Shown piece after piece: positions 7,592 through 14,351 of a stretch of DNA of 17,076 nucleotides (position 1 is the stretch's first letter; each line of letters begins with the position of its first letter). The stretch lies in the NCBI RefSeq assembly GCF_030056665.1, contig NZ_JASHIG010000064.1, one strand, 5' to 3'. Origin of the DNA: Flectobacillus roseus. GTDB taxonomy: Bacteria; Bacteroidota; Bacteroidia; Cytophagales; Spirosomataceae. The position numbers and the translations under genes were made by a program. The notes beneath the pieces are model-generated. The model searched no databases. It saw only the letters and a program-made list of their open reading frames with translations, and was not told where the DNA came from.

Positions 7592-10500
7592 AAACACTTA
7601 TCATAATCATAATATGCCTCAGTTGGGGAATAAGTATATGTGGACAAAAGCCGCAAGCTACTGCTTTTGAAAGAATGGTAGCCCAAGCCGACAAGATGAT
7701 GAAGCAAGGCAAAACAGCCGATGCCATAAAACATTATAATGTAGCCCGTATTTTGGCAGGAGCAGATAAAAAAAAGAATTTGCTTCTCAATCAAAAACTT
7801 GAATACGTATTTAATAGCATAGAAAAACAAAAACAAAAAGCCATTGACAACGAACGCAAAGCCCAAAATGCCACCTACAGTGCAAAAGCATTGTACGTGG
7901 CATCCGAAGCAGGTAAAGGTAACCCTATACAAGGCTTGAGGCTTTTAGAAAAAGTAATGCCTTGGGCAAATGATACCAACACTATTAAAATCATTAAAGA
8001 AGCCAGTAAGGAAATTTTCACCCAAAGTATTTATCATCAATTCAAAGAAAAAAGAAGATATACAAAAACAATTAATGTTACCTTTTCTCCGAATGGTAAA
8101 TGGCTCATCACAGAGAGTAAGAATGGGTATGACAAAATCTGGTCAGTAGAAACAGGAAAATATTATGACTTTTTACAAAATGAAAAAAAGATTCAATACG
8201 CTAGTTTTTCTCCGGATAGTAAATGGCTCATCACAACAGATATGAATCGGTATGTCAAAGTCTGGTCAGTAGAAACAGGAAAATACTATGACTTTTTACA
8301 AAATGAAAAAAATGTGCAAGATGCTAGTTTTTCTTCGGATAGTAAATGGATCATCACAACTGATATGAATGAGTATACCAATGTCTGGTCAATAGAAAAA
8401 GGAAAATGTCCTGATTTTTTACAAAATGAAAAAAAGATAGTCTATGCTATTTTTTCTTGTGATAGTAAATGGCTCCTCACAATAAATAAGAATGACTTTG
8501 TCAAAGTCTGGTCAGTAGAAACAGGAAAATGTCCTGATTTTTTACAAAATGAAAAAAAGATTATTGATCCTACTTTTTCCCCAAATAGTAAATGGCTCAT
8601 CACTAAAGATGAGAATCAGTATGCCAAAGTCTGGTCTCTAGATACAGGAAAATATTATGACTTTTTACAAAATGAAAAAAATATGCGCAACGCCAATTTT
8701 TCTCCGGATAGCAAATGGCTCATCACAAATGATGAAAATTATAATGCCAAAGTCTGGGCGGTAGAAACAGGAAAATATTATGACTTTTTACATAATGAAA
8801 AAATGATTCAATATGCTGATTTTTCTCCGGATAGTAAATGGCTCATCACTACAGATATGAATAAGTATGCCAAAGTCTGGGCGGTAGAAACAGGAAAATA
8901 TTATGACTTTTTACATAATGAAAAAATGATTCAATATGCTGATTTTTCTCCGGATAGTAAATGGATCATCACTAAAGATGAGAATCAGTATGCCAAAGTC
9001 TGGTCAGTAGAAACAGGAAAATACTATGACTTTTTACAAAATGAAAAAAATATGCGCAACGCTAGTTTTTCTCCGGATAGTAAATGGATCATCACTGAAG
9101 ATGAGAATCGGTATGCCAAAGTCTGGTCAGTAGAAACAGGAAAATACTATGACTTTTTACAAAATGGAAAAAATATGCGCAACGCTAGTTTTTCTCCGGA
9201 TAGTAAATGGATCATCACAACAGATATGAATCAGTATACCAAAGTCTGGGCGGTAGAAACAGGAAAATATTATGACTTTTTACAAAATGAAAAAAGGATT
9301 CAATACGCTAGTTTTTCTCGGGATAGTAAATGGCTCATCACAAAAGATGAAAATTATAATGCCCAAGTCTGGTCTCTAGCTACAGGAAAATATCCAGACT
9401 TTTTACATAATGAAAAAAAGATTCAATACGCTAGTTTTTCTCGGGATAGTAAATGGCTCATCACAAAAGATGAAAATTATAATGCCAAAGTTTGGGAGGT
9501 TGCAACAGGAAAATATTATGACTTTTTACATAATGAAAAAAATATTCAATACACTAGTTTTTCTCCGGATAGTAAATGGCTCATCACAAGAGATAAGAAT
9601 GATTCTGTCAAAGTCTGGTCTCTAGATACAGGAAAATATCCAGACTTTTTACAAAATGAAAAAAAGATTCGATTCGTTTGTATTTCTTCAGATAATAAAT
9701 GGCTCATCACGACTGATGAGAATCTGTATGCCAAAGTTTGGGCAGTAGAAACAGGAAAATATTATGACTTTTCACATAATGAAAAAATGATTCAATATGC
9801 TGATTTTTCTCCTGATAGTAAATGGCTCATCACTGAAGATGAAAATAATAATTCCAAAGTCTGGTCTCTAGCTACAGGAAAATATCCAGACTTTTTACAA
9901 AATGAAAAAAAGATTCGATACACTAGTTTTTCTCCGGATAGTAAATGGCTCGTCACAAATGATGAAAATTATAATGCCAAAGTCTGGGCGGTAGAAACAG
10001 GAAAATATTATGACTTTTTACATAATGAAAAAAAGATTCGATACACTAGTTTTTCTCCGGATAGTAAATGGCTCGTCACAAATGATGAAAATTATAATGC
10101 CAAAGTCTGGGCGGTAGAAACAGGAAAATATTATGACTTTTTACATAATGAAAAAATGATTCAATATGCTGATTTTTCTCTGGATAGTAAATGGCTCATC
10201 ACTACAGATGAAAATTATAATGCCCAAGTCTGGTCTCTAGATACAGGAAAATATCCAGACTTTGTAAAAGAAGAGAGAAATCTTAAAGACGTGACGTTTT
10301 CAGAAAATTCCCAATATTTATCCATCAGACTAGAAGGTAGACACCAAGTAAGAACTTACGAAGTAGCCACCGGAAAATTAATCCAAACTTTATGGCTTAA
10401 TAAAGTTCCGAATGATATTGATATTATAGAAAATCGCTATCTATATGTCACCGTAGGCAAAGCGATAGTTAAAACAGATTTACAAACAGATCAGGGTCAT

Positions 10501-10632
10501 ATCATGAGTTATGGCGATGGTGAGGAGTTAGATTACAAATACGAGGAAATACAGGAATGGATCAAAGTTTTTGGAGATAAATACCTCTTGCCTCTGGATG
10601 AGGGGCTTAAGAAAAAATATGGTATAAAATAA
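7588..10632 (+). CDS. Exported WD40-like repeat protein with 18 near-identical blades
   Basis: This 1014-residue protein starts with a hydrophobic signal (about 1-19, ending CGQ) and would be periplasmic or lipid-anchored. Residues 30-55 look TPR-like (ADKMMKQGKTADAIKHYNVA). Residues 85-150 resemble the linker found between STAND NTPases and their WD40 domains. From about 163 to 901, 18 tandem 41-residue units follow, each of the form FSPDSKWLIT-(D)EN-x3-KVW-(S/A)VETGK-Y-x-DFL-x-NEK. A nineteenth, degenerate unit and a C-terminal tail of about 80 residues come after them. The pattern is WD40-like (strand d 'KVW', FSPD turn) although the GH and WD dipeptides are lost. Eighteen or nineteen blades exceed one seven-bladed propeller, so two or more propellers are expected. 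The start overlaps the STAND stop by 4 bp, indicating translational coupling. A sensor role is inferred. Confidence 0.85.
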   Translation: MKTLIIIIICLSWGISICGQKPQATAFERMVAQADKMMKQGKTADAIKHYNVARILAGADKKKNLLLNQKLEYVFNSIEKQKQKAIDNERKAQNATYSAKALYVASEAGKGNPIQGLRLLEKVMPWANDTNTIKIIKEASKEIFTQSIYHQFKEKRRYTKTINVTFSPNGKWLITESKNGYDKIWSVETGKYYDFLQNEKKIQYASFSPDSKWLITTDMNRYVKVWSVETGKYYDFLQNEKNVQDASFSSDSKWIITTDMNEYTNVWSIEKGKCPDFLQNEKKIVYAIFSCDSKWLLTINKNDFVKVWSVETGKCPDFLQNEKKIIDPTFSPNSKWLITKDENQYAKVWSLDTGKYYDFLQNEKNMRNANFSPDSKWLITNDENYNAKVWAVETGKYYDFLHNEKMIQYADFSPDSKWLITTDMNKYAKVWAVETGKYYDFLHNEKMIQYADFSPDSKWIITKDENQYAKVWSVETGKYYDFLQNEKNMRNASFSPDSKWIITEDENRYAKVWSVETGKYYDFLQNGKNMRNASFSPDSKWIITTDMNQYTKVWAVETGKYYDFLQNEKRIQYASFSRDSKWLITKDENYNAQVWSLATGKYPDFLHNEKKIQYASFSRDSKWLITKDENYNAKVWEVATGKYYDFLHNEKNIQYTSFSPDSKWLITRDKNDSVKVWSLDTGKYPDFLQNEKKIRFVCISSDNKWLITTDENLYAKVWAVETGKYYDFSHNEKMIQYADFSPDSKWLITEDENNNSKVWSLATGKYPDFLQNEKKIRYTSFSPDSKWLVTNDENYNAKVWAVETGKYYDFLHNEKKIRYTSFSPDSKWLVTNDENYNAKVWAVETGKYYDFLHNEKMIQYADFSLDSKWLITTDENYNAQVWSLDTGKYPDFVKEERNLKDVTFSENSQYLSIRLEGRHQVRTYEVATGKLIQTLWLNKVPNDIDIIENRYLYVTVGKAIVKTDLQTDQGHIMSYGDGEELDYKYEEIQEWIKVFGDKYLLPLDEGLKKKYGIK
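8077..10290 (+). repeat. Tandem array, 18 x 123-bp coding repeats
   Basis: Eighteen direct repeats with an exact 123-bp period. The FSPD turn, marked by GGAT or its equivalent, falls at 8091 + 123n and was checked at 8091, 8214, 8337 and 9936. Identity between units is very high at the DNA level. For example, units 16 and 17 (around 9922-10045 and 10045-10168) are identical over roughly 110 bases, and units 6/7 share about 97 identical bases. There are no frameshifts. The array codes for the WD40-like blades and is not a CRISPR or satellite. Confidence 0.93.
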
Positions 10633-10678
10633 TCTGTTATCAATTCAGTATACATTTCAACACTAAACCATAACATTT

Positions 10679-11842
10679 ATGACTACTTGGGGAAAATTGG
10701 AACATCGTTTTGGGAGTGCACAAAAACGCAAAATTCTTGCCTTGGATGGTGGGGGTATCAGAGGTGTTTTAACACTTGAGATATTGCTAGAACTCGAAAA
10801 TCAACTCAGAGAGTCTTTGGGAGGTAATCCAGGCTTTAGGCTGTGTGATTTTTTTGATTATATCGGGGGCACAAGTACTGGAGCTATTATTGCAGCAGGT
10901 TTGTCTAGAGGTATGAGCGTAAGTGAGTTGCTTAGATTTTATGAAGAGAAAGGTGAGGCGATGTTTGATAAATCTTTTTTGCTAAAAAGGGTGAAACATT
11001 TTTACAATGATGGCCCCCTGCTCAAAGAGTTAAAAAAGACTTTTGGAGAAGGTAACATTGATTTGGCAACTGGTGATTTTAAATCCTTGTTATTAGTCGT
11101 GACCATGAACAGATCAACAGACTCTCCATGGCCTGTTACTAATAATCCTTTTGCCAAGTACAACCATCCCTCTCGTCAAGATTGTAATCTTAAAATTCCT
11201 CTTTATCAGTTGGTAAGAGCGAGCACTGCTGCGCCAGTTTATTTTAAACCAGAGACACTCCAGTGGGATTCCAACAACCCAGAAAAAACATTTGTGTTTG
11301 TTGATGGAGGAGTTACGCCATATAATAATCCTGCATTTTTAATGTATAGAATGGCGACTCAATCTGCTTACAATTTAAACTGGAAAACAGGCGAGAAAGA
11401 ATTATTGATTGTTTCTGTAGGTACAGGATCTTGCCCAATACCAGGTGTCTATAACAATGTTGTTAAAGTAGTCAAAAAGCTTCATAACAACTTGATGTAT
11501 GCCATGCAAGTAGAACAGGATACCATTTGCCGTACAGTAGGTCGTTGTATTTTCGGAGAATCCATAGATCGTGAGTTGGGAGACATGATTCCTAGAGATA
11601 ACAATGGGAATGAATTAACACTTGATGTCGATTTGGGTAAATCCTTCAGTTACGTGAGATATAATGCAGATATTAGCCAAACTGGGCTGAATACAATAGG
11701 TCTAGGTCATATTGATAGCGATAAAGTCAGTAAGTTAGATTCAACCAAAAATATATCTGATTTAAAACAAATTGGTCGTATAGTGGGTGGTACACAAGTA
11801 AAAGTAAGGTCACAATTTAAACATTTTATACCCCAAAAATAA
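10679..11842 (+). CDS. Patatin-like phospholipase
   Basis: This 387-residue protein has the complete patatin signature: oxyanion-hole DGGGIRG (23-29), nucleophile serine S66 in GTSTG, and catalytic aspartate D209 in VDGG. Patatin-family enzymes are acyl hydrolases that cleave membrane phospholipids. Related proteins (the CapV type) act as membrane-destroying effectors in bacterial immunity. No signal peptide is visible, so it would act from the cytoplasmic face. It follows the WD40 gene after 46 bp and precedes the SLOG-like gene by 4 bp, so it is probably co-transcribed. A housekeeping lipase function is possible, but the context favours an effector. The catalytic assignment is firm; the biological role is inferred. 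Confidence 0.92.
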   Translation: MTTWGKLEHRFGSAQKRKILALDGGGIRGVLTLEILLELENQLRESLGGNPGFRLCDFFDYIGGTSTGAIIAAGLSRGMSVSELLRFYEEKGEAMFDKSFLLKRVKHFYNDGPLLKELKKTFGEGNIDLATGDFKSLLLVVTMNRSTDSPWPVTNNPFAKYNHPSRQDCNLKIPLYQLVRASTAAPVYFKPETLQWDSNNPEKTFVFVDGGVTPYNNPAFLMYRMATQSAYNLNWKTGEKELLIVSVGTGSCPIPGVYNNVVKVVKKLHNNLMYAMQVEQDTICRTVGRCIFGESIDRELGDMIPRDNNGNELTLDVDLGKSFSYVRYNADISQTGLNTIGLGHIDSDKVSKLDSTKNISDLKQIGRIVGGTQVKVRSQFKHFIPQK

Positions 11843-11846
11843 GTCA

Positions 11847-12407
11847 TTGAAATTAAGACATTATATCCTCTTTTCTGGTCATATGATAGACAGAGAAGAC
11901 AGAGAAAGCCCAAGATTCCCGGAATTTAAAGAAAAAGGAGTAATTGAGTCTATGCGTATTCAGCTAGAGGAAATCATTGACTCAAATCCAAGTTCTTATG
12001 TAGGTATCGCTGGCGCAGCCGCCGGTGGGGATATTATTTTCCATGAAATCCTTATCAAATTAGGAGTATCAAGCCAACTATATCTAGCTTATTCAAAGGA
12101 AGAATACATAGAAAAATCTGTTTCGTATGCTGGAAATAATTGGATAAAAAGATTTGATAATCTAACTCAGATTCTACCAGTCCATATTCTTGACAGGATT
12201 GATAACGGATCTGATAACATTTGGGAACAAACCAACCAGTGGATGTTTGAAGAAGCCTCTAAAGCAGGAAAATCAAATTTTACACTCCTAGCTCTCTGGG
12301 ATGGCAAAACTGGCGACGGAAAAGGTGGAACATCCCACATGATCAGCATCGCCAAAGAAATAGGTGCAAAAGTGAAGATTATTGATATAAATCATCTCCT
12401 TGATTAA
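11847..12407 (+). CDS. SLOG-like Rossmannoid protein (putative nucleotide-ligand handling)
   Basis: This 186-residue protein starts at TTG 11847, 4 bp after the patatin stop. The first ATG falls inside the conserved SGHMIDREDRESPRFP block (10-25), so the TTG is preferred. A glycine-rich segment GIAGAAAGGDIIFHE (53-67), a WEQTNQWM motif near 126-133 and LLALWDGKTGDGKGGT (147-162) give a Rossmann-type pattern. It resembles the SLOG/LOG-like nucleotide-binding superfamily and stand-alone domains seen with TIR, cyclase or STAND modules. SLOG proteins are proposed to make or sense nucleotide-derived ligands, which fits a partner of SIR2/TIR and patatin effectors. The superfamily label is a motif-based inference without a database search. 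No membrane segment is present. Confidence 0.55.
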   Translation: MKLRHYILFSGHMIDREDRESPRFPEFKEKGVIESMRIQLEEIIDSNPSSYVGIAGAAAGGDIIFHEILIKLGVSSQLYLAYSKEEYIEKSVSYAGNNWIKRFDNLTQILPVHILDRIDNGSDNIWEQTNQWMFEEASKAGKSNFTLLALWDGKTGDGKGGTSHMISIAKEIGAKVKIIDINHLLD

Positions 12408-12439
12408 TTTAAGTGTGTTAGGCAAAACTTGTAAATAGG

Positions 12440-12470
12440 CTTCCCTTGAAAATTACTTTTTCCAGGGAAG
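12440..12470 (+). terminator. Hairpin after the five-gene cluster
   Basis: CTTCCCT (12440-12446) pairs with AGGGAAG (12464-12470). Inside it, GAAAA/TTTTC adds five pairs after one mismatch, leaving a TTACT loop. There is no strong T run afterwards, so termination may be partial. It lies 33 bp after the last stop of the cluster. Confidence 0.5.
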
Positions 12471-12588
12471 TCCATTTCAACGTCCTTATCTCAGGAAATA
12501 CCCTAAATGATCATTGAGATTAAGATTTTCGGTAAAAAATTGCTAATGATTGTATGTTCGACAAAAGGAGCTATTCAGGTAGAAAAAA

Positions 12589-12617
12589 CAAAAAAAGCGA
12601 GTCGTTTGACTCGCTTT
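12589..12617 (-). terminator. Terminator of the former tRNA gene (minus strand)
   Basis: A perfect 10-bp stem (12594-12603 with 12608-12617) encloses the loop GTTT. Read on the minus strand it is followed by a T-rich tract. It lies directly downstream of the tRNA 3' end fragment and is most simply the native terminator of that tRNA. Confidence 0.75.
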
Positions 12618-12641
12618 GGTGGTCTCGTAGGGATTCGAACC
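12618..12641 (-). other. Attachment site: 3' fragment of a tRNA gene
   Basis: Read on the minus strand this is GGTTCGAATCCC followed by TACGAGACCA. It supplies the T-loop (TTCGAAT), the 3' side of the T-stem, the 7-nt acceptor strand CGAGACC and discriminator A. The rest of a tRNA is absent: the upstream minus-strand sequence cannot form the 5' T-stem, anticodon arm or D-arm. A tRNA tail with its own terminator on one side and foreign genes on the other is the classic footprint of site-specific integration by a tyrosine recombinase. The intact tRNA should begin GGTCTCG, perhaps a tRNA-Arg, and should lie at the far end of the element beyond the window. Confidence 0.75.
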
Positions 12642-12656
12642 TTGCTGATACTCAAC

Positions 12657-12668
12657 GGCTTGCAAGCC
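12657..12668. repeat. Perfect 12-bp palindrome next to the attachment site
   Basis: GGCTTGCAAGCC is its own reverse complement. Its centre CTTGCAA is repeated at 12673-12679. It sits 16 bp inside the element from the tRNA fragment and may be a recombinase core or accessory site. Confidence 0.4.
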
Positions 12669-12679
12669 TAAACTTGCAA

Positions 12680-12759
12680 ATGTTAGTAGAAATGTTAGTA
12701 AATGGGGCAAAAAAAAACCTAAGCCACACTTGCCAACACGCCTTGTCTTCTACTAACAT
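12680..12759. repeat. Three ATGTTAGTA motifs, candidate recombinase arm sites
   Basis: ATGTTAGTA occurs at 12680-12688 and 12692-12700 in direct orientation (12-bp period) and inverted at 12751-12759. The first and third copies match over 12 bp (ATGTTAGTAGAA versus TTCTACTAACAT). This arrangement beside a tRNA attachment site resembles arm-type or excisionase binding sites. The repeats are seen; the role is inferred. Confidence 0.45.
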
Positions 12760-13072
12760 AATTAAAATTTCTGCTTTGGGTCAATTGTGATTCAGCTTGA
12801 TAGGCTCTTATTTTCCACTGATTTAGTTCTTCCATTGTGTCTTCCACTAACTTCTTCCAAAAGCCTTCTGGTTTAATATCGACTTCCAAGAAATAAGTAA
12901 TTGGTAACTGTAGCTCCTCACAAATCTTTTCAAGCGTCTCAACTTGAACAGAACCATTTGCAATCATTTTAATGACTCCTGCTTCTGACATCCCAATTCT
13001 TGTAGCAAGTTCTTTTTGCTTAACTCCCTTGTCTTTAAGAGCTTTTTTCAATTTTTCTGCAAAATTTTTCAT
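12719..13072 (-). CDS. XRE-family helix-turn-helix regulator
   Basis: This protein has a Cro/C1-type helix-turn-helix in its first 60 residues (KQKELATRIGMSEAGVIKMI). A charged helical tail follows (WKKLVEDTMEELNQWKIRAYQAESQL) that could form a coiled coil for dimerisation. I place the start at ATG 13072, giving 117 aa. The longer frame to 13156 would add 28 residues of Lys/Phe/Asn-rich sequence that overlaps the promoter zone. It is the first gene inside the element and is divergent from a second small HTH protein across palindromic sites, the layout of a phage or ICE lysogeny switch. It probably represses the rightward genes and itself. The last 20 codons contain one of the candidate recombinase arm motifs. 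Confidence 0.85.
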   Translation of the reverse strand: MKNFAEKLKKALKDKGVKQKELATRIGMSEAGVIKMIANGSVQVETLEKICEELQLPITYFLEVDIKPEGFWKKLVEDTMEELNQWKIRAYQAESQLTQSRNFNYVSRRQGVLASVA

Positions 13073-13130
13073 GTGATTATGAATTAAGTTTTTAAAAAAA
13101 CTAAACTTTTTGTCATTTTTCTTTGACAAA

Positions 13131-13138
13131 CAAAAATA
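13131..13138 (-). promoter_or_regulatory. Candidate -7 element for the XRE gene
   Basis: On the minus strand this reads TATTTTTG, a full match to the Bacteroidota TAnnTTTG -7 motif. It is 59 bp before the chosen ATG. The -33 partner is weak (TTGG, 15-nt spacer), so confidence is modest. Confidence 0.35.
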
Positions 13139-13158
13139 AAGTTCAATATTTGCCAAGG

Positions 13159-13198
13159 GTTTAGATGAAAGCTAAACGAAAGTACAACGAAAGTTGTA
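13159..13198. promoter_or_regulatory. Two palindromic operator candidates
   Basis: GTTTAG(7 nt)CTAAAC spans 13159-13177 and TACAAC(4 nt)GTTGTA spans 13183-13198. Both lie between the divergent XRE and small HTH genes and overlap the expected promoters. They are probable binding sites for one or both regulators. Confidence 0.5.
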
Positions 13199-13235
13199 AA
13201 ATAGTATTGTTTTTATGTTAAAATTTTATTGTAAT

Positions 13236-13424
13236 ATGTCAAGATTAGCAGAAATTCAAAAAGCATACAATGAGAAATCCAGACCTGATAAAGGACTTAT
13301 CTTGAAGAACATTGCTGACAAAATTGGAAAAACTGTTAGGTCTGTTCAAAATAGGCTCTCTGGGTACATTGCTATAACAGAAAAAGAAGAGTACTACTTT
13401 CTAAAAGAGTTAAAATTGCTATAA
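13236..13424 (+). CDS. Small helix-turn-helix protein
   Basis: A 62-residue protein, if started at ATG 13236 (MSRLAEIQKAYNE); an upstream ATG at 13215 would add seven hydrophobic residues. The segment ILKNIADKIGKTVRSVQNRL has the spacing of a DNA-binding helix-turn-helix. It is divergent from the XRE repressor, in the place where phage-like elements carry a Cro or activator-type regulator. Its small size and basic character fit a DNA-binding switch protein. The exact family is not recognised. Confidence 0.6.
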   Translation: MSRLAEIQKAYNEKSRPDKGLILKNIADKIGKTVRSVQNRLSGYIAITEKEEYYFLKELKLL

Positions 13425-13492
13425 AGTTGCATAAATGATAATCTACTACTTTTATGGATTTTGGGATCGTTCGTCCATAGGTAGTAAAGAAG

Positions 13493-13536
13493 CCATTGGC
13501 ACAGCAGGGAGTTCCGTTCCCTACTGATGCCTTTGG
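13493..13536 (+). ncRNA. Long imperfect hairpin between element genes
   Basis: CCA/TGG, GGCA/TGCC and AGGGA/TCCCT pair in succession with small symmetric interior loops and a 7-nt apical loop (GTTCCGT), covering 13493-13536. It lies in a 192-bp gene-free stretch. There is no T run after it, so it is not a simple terminator. It could be a structured leader, a processed RNA or a decayed tRNA T-arm. The pairing is seen; the function is unknown. Confidence 0.35.
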
Positions 13537-13616
13537 TAGATTGAACTTACGAATTTGATTGGATTAATAGTTATACAGAGTGCTAATAACATTAAAAATC
13601 TCATACATTTTACACT

Positions 13617-14054
13617 ATGAAAAACCTAGAAAGAGTAAGAGCATCCCTTAGAATTGAGATTCTAAAACTATTGACAGAAAAAGGTTACACCAAGGCACTG
13701 AAATACCCAGACGAGATTACTCATTCTCTTACAGAAGCAATAAAGGTCATTGAAGAATTTATTTTTGAGTCAGAGAAGCCAGAAATGGTATTTGCAAAGT
13801 TTGAGATTTTTAAGGCTACTGTTTCAAACTTCCCGTTGGAGAACATCATTTCTTTAGAAGTATTTACATACACCATGATGATTTACGATTCCATCTTCGA
13901 TGTTGATCCAGAGGATAGTTTACTTAACAAAGGCTTTTCAGAGCAATTGATTAATAAAATTACCTTGAAGAATTACGGATATCTACGCAATTCGGAGAAA
14001 TGGCAAGAATTCCATCAAAATGTCGAGGCTTGTATGAGAGGAGATTTCAATTAA
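13617..14054 (+). CDS. Hypothetical element protein, 145 aa
   Basis: A complete 145-residue, mostly helical soluble protein without signal or membrane segments. The N-terminal part is basic and amphipathic (MKNLERVRASLRIEILKLL). The middle has several acidic and hydrophobic alternations (FIFESEKPEMVFAKFEIF). I recognise no domain. It follows the small HTH gene in the same direction after 192 bp containing a hairpin, and is the largest gene in the early part of the element. A role in the element's own control or replication is possible but unsupported. Confidence 0.6.
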   Translation: MKNLERVRASLRIEILKLLTEKGYTKALKYPDEITHSLTEAIKVIEEFIFESEKPEMVFAKFEIFKATVSNFPLENIISLEVFTYTMMIYDSIFDVDPEDSLLNKGFSEQLINKITLKNYGYLRNSEKWQEFHQNVEACMRGDFN

Positions 14055-14199
14055 TAACTGTACCACTTTAGAATACTCAAGCTTAATATTTTTACACAAG
14101 AAGAATTGAAATTAATCAAGTGATAGACCTAGTAATATTGGATAAGGGAGCTTATAACTCCTCTATCGGGAAAAATCAAACTCGTAAACTAATTATATA

Positions 14200-14328
14200 A
14201 TGGGCACAAATAGAAAAGCTTTTGATGATTATTTAAGAAAGAATCACTTTGACTCTCTAAGAAGAAAAAATCCACATTTGGACTATGTTAAAACTAAAAT
14301 GGGATACCATCTTTTGCATTTGAACTAG
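14200..14328 (+). CDS. Very small basic protein, 42 aa
   Basis: A 42-codon frame from ATG 14200 to TAG 14328. It is very basic (LRKNHFDSLRRKNPHLDY) with no membrane segment and ends 23 bp before a tRNA. The preceding 145 bp hold a hairpin (GATA-x2-GGAG pairing with CTCC-x2-TATC around 14139-14167). It could be a small DNA- or RNA-binding peptide of the element. It is too short to confirm by inspection. Confidence 0.4.
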   Translation: MGTNRKAFDDYLRKNHFDSLRRKNPHLDYVKTKMGYHLLHLN

Positions 14329-14351
14329 TCTATTCATTACATAAACAACAC

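Noticed and set aside
7522..7932. 136-codon minus-strand frame
   Set aside because: Antisense to the end of the STAND gene and start of the WD40 gene. It is Phe/Cys-rich, as expected of a reverse shadow of AT-rich coding DNA.
8077..10290. Regular 123-bp repeats as a possible CRISPR or satellite array
   Set aside because: The period is a whole number of codons, the frame stays open throughout and the units encode WD40-like blades, with no repeat/spacer alternation.
12618..12690. Complete tRNA gene on the minus strand
   Set aside because: Only the T-loop, 3' T-stem and acceptor strand match. No D-arm, anticodon arm or 5' acceptor can be placed upstream.
12554..12790. 78-codon plus-strand frame across the attachment site
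   Set aside because: It reads through the tRNA terminator, the tRNA fragment and the antisense of the XRE gene end, so it is a chance frame.
13461..13540. A tRNA gene in the HTH downstream gap
   Set aside because: The stem-loop has a 7-nt loop but not the TTCRA consensus, and no acceptor or anticodon arms form.
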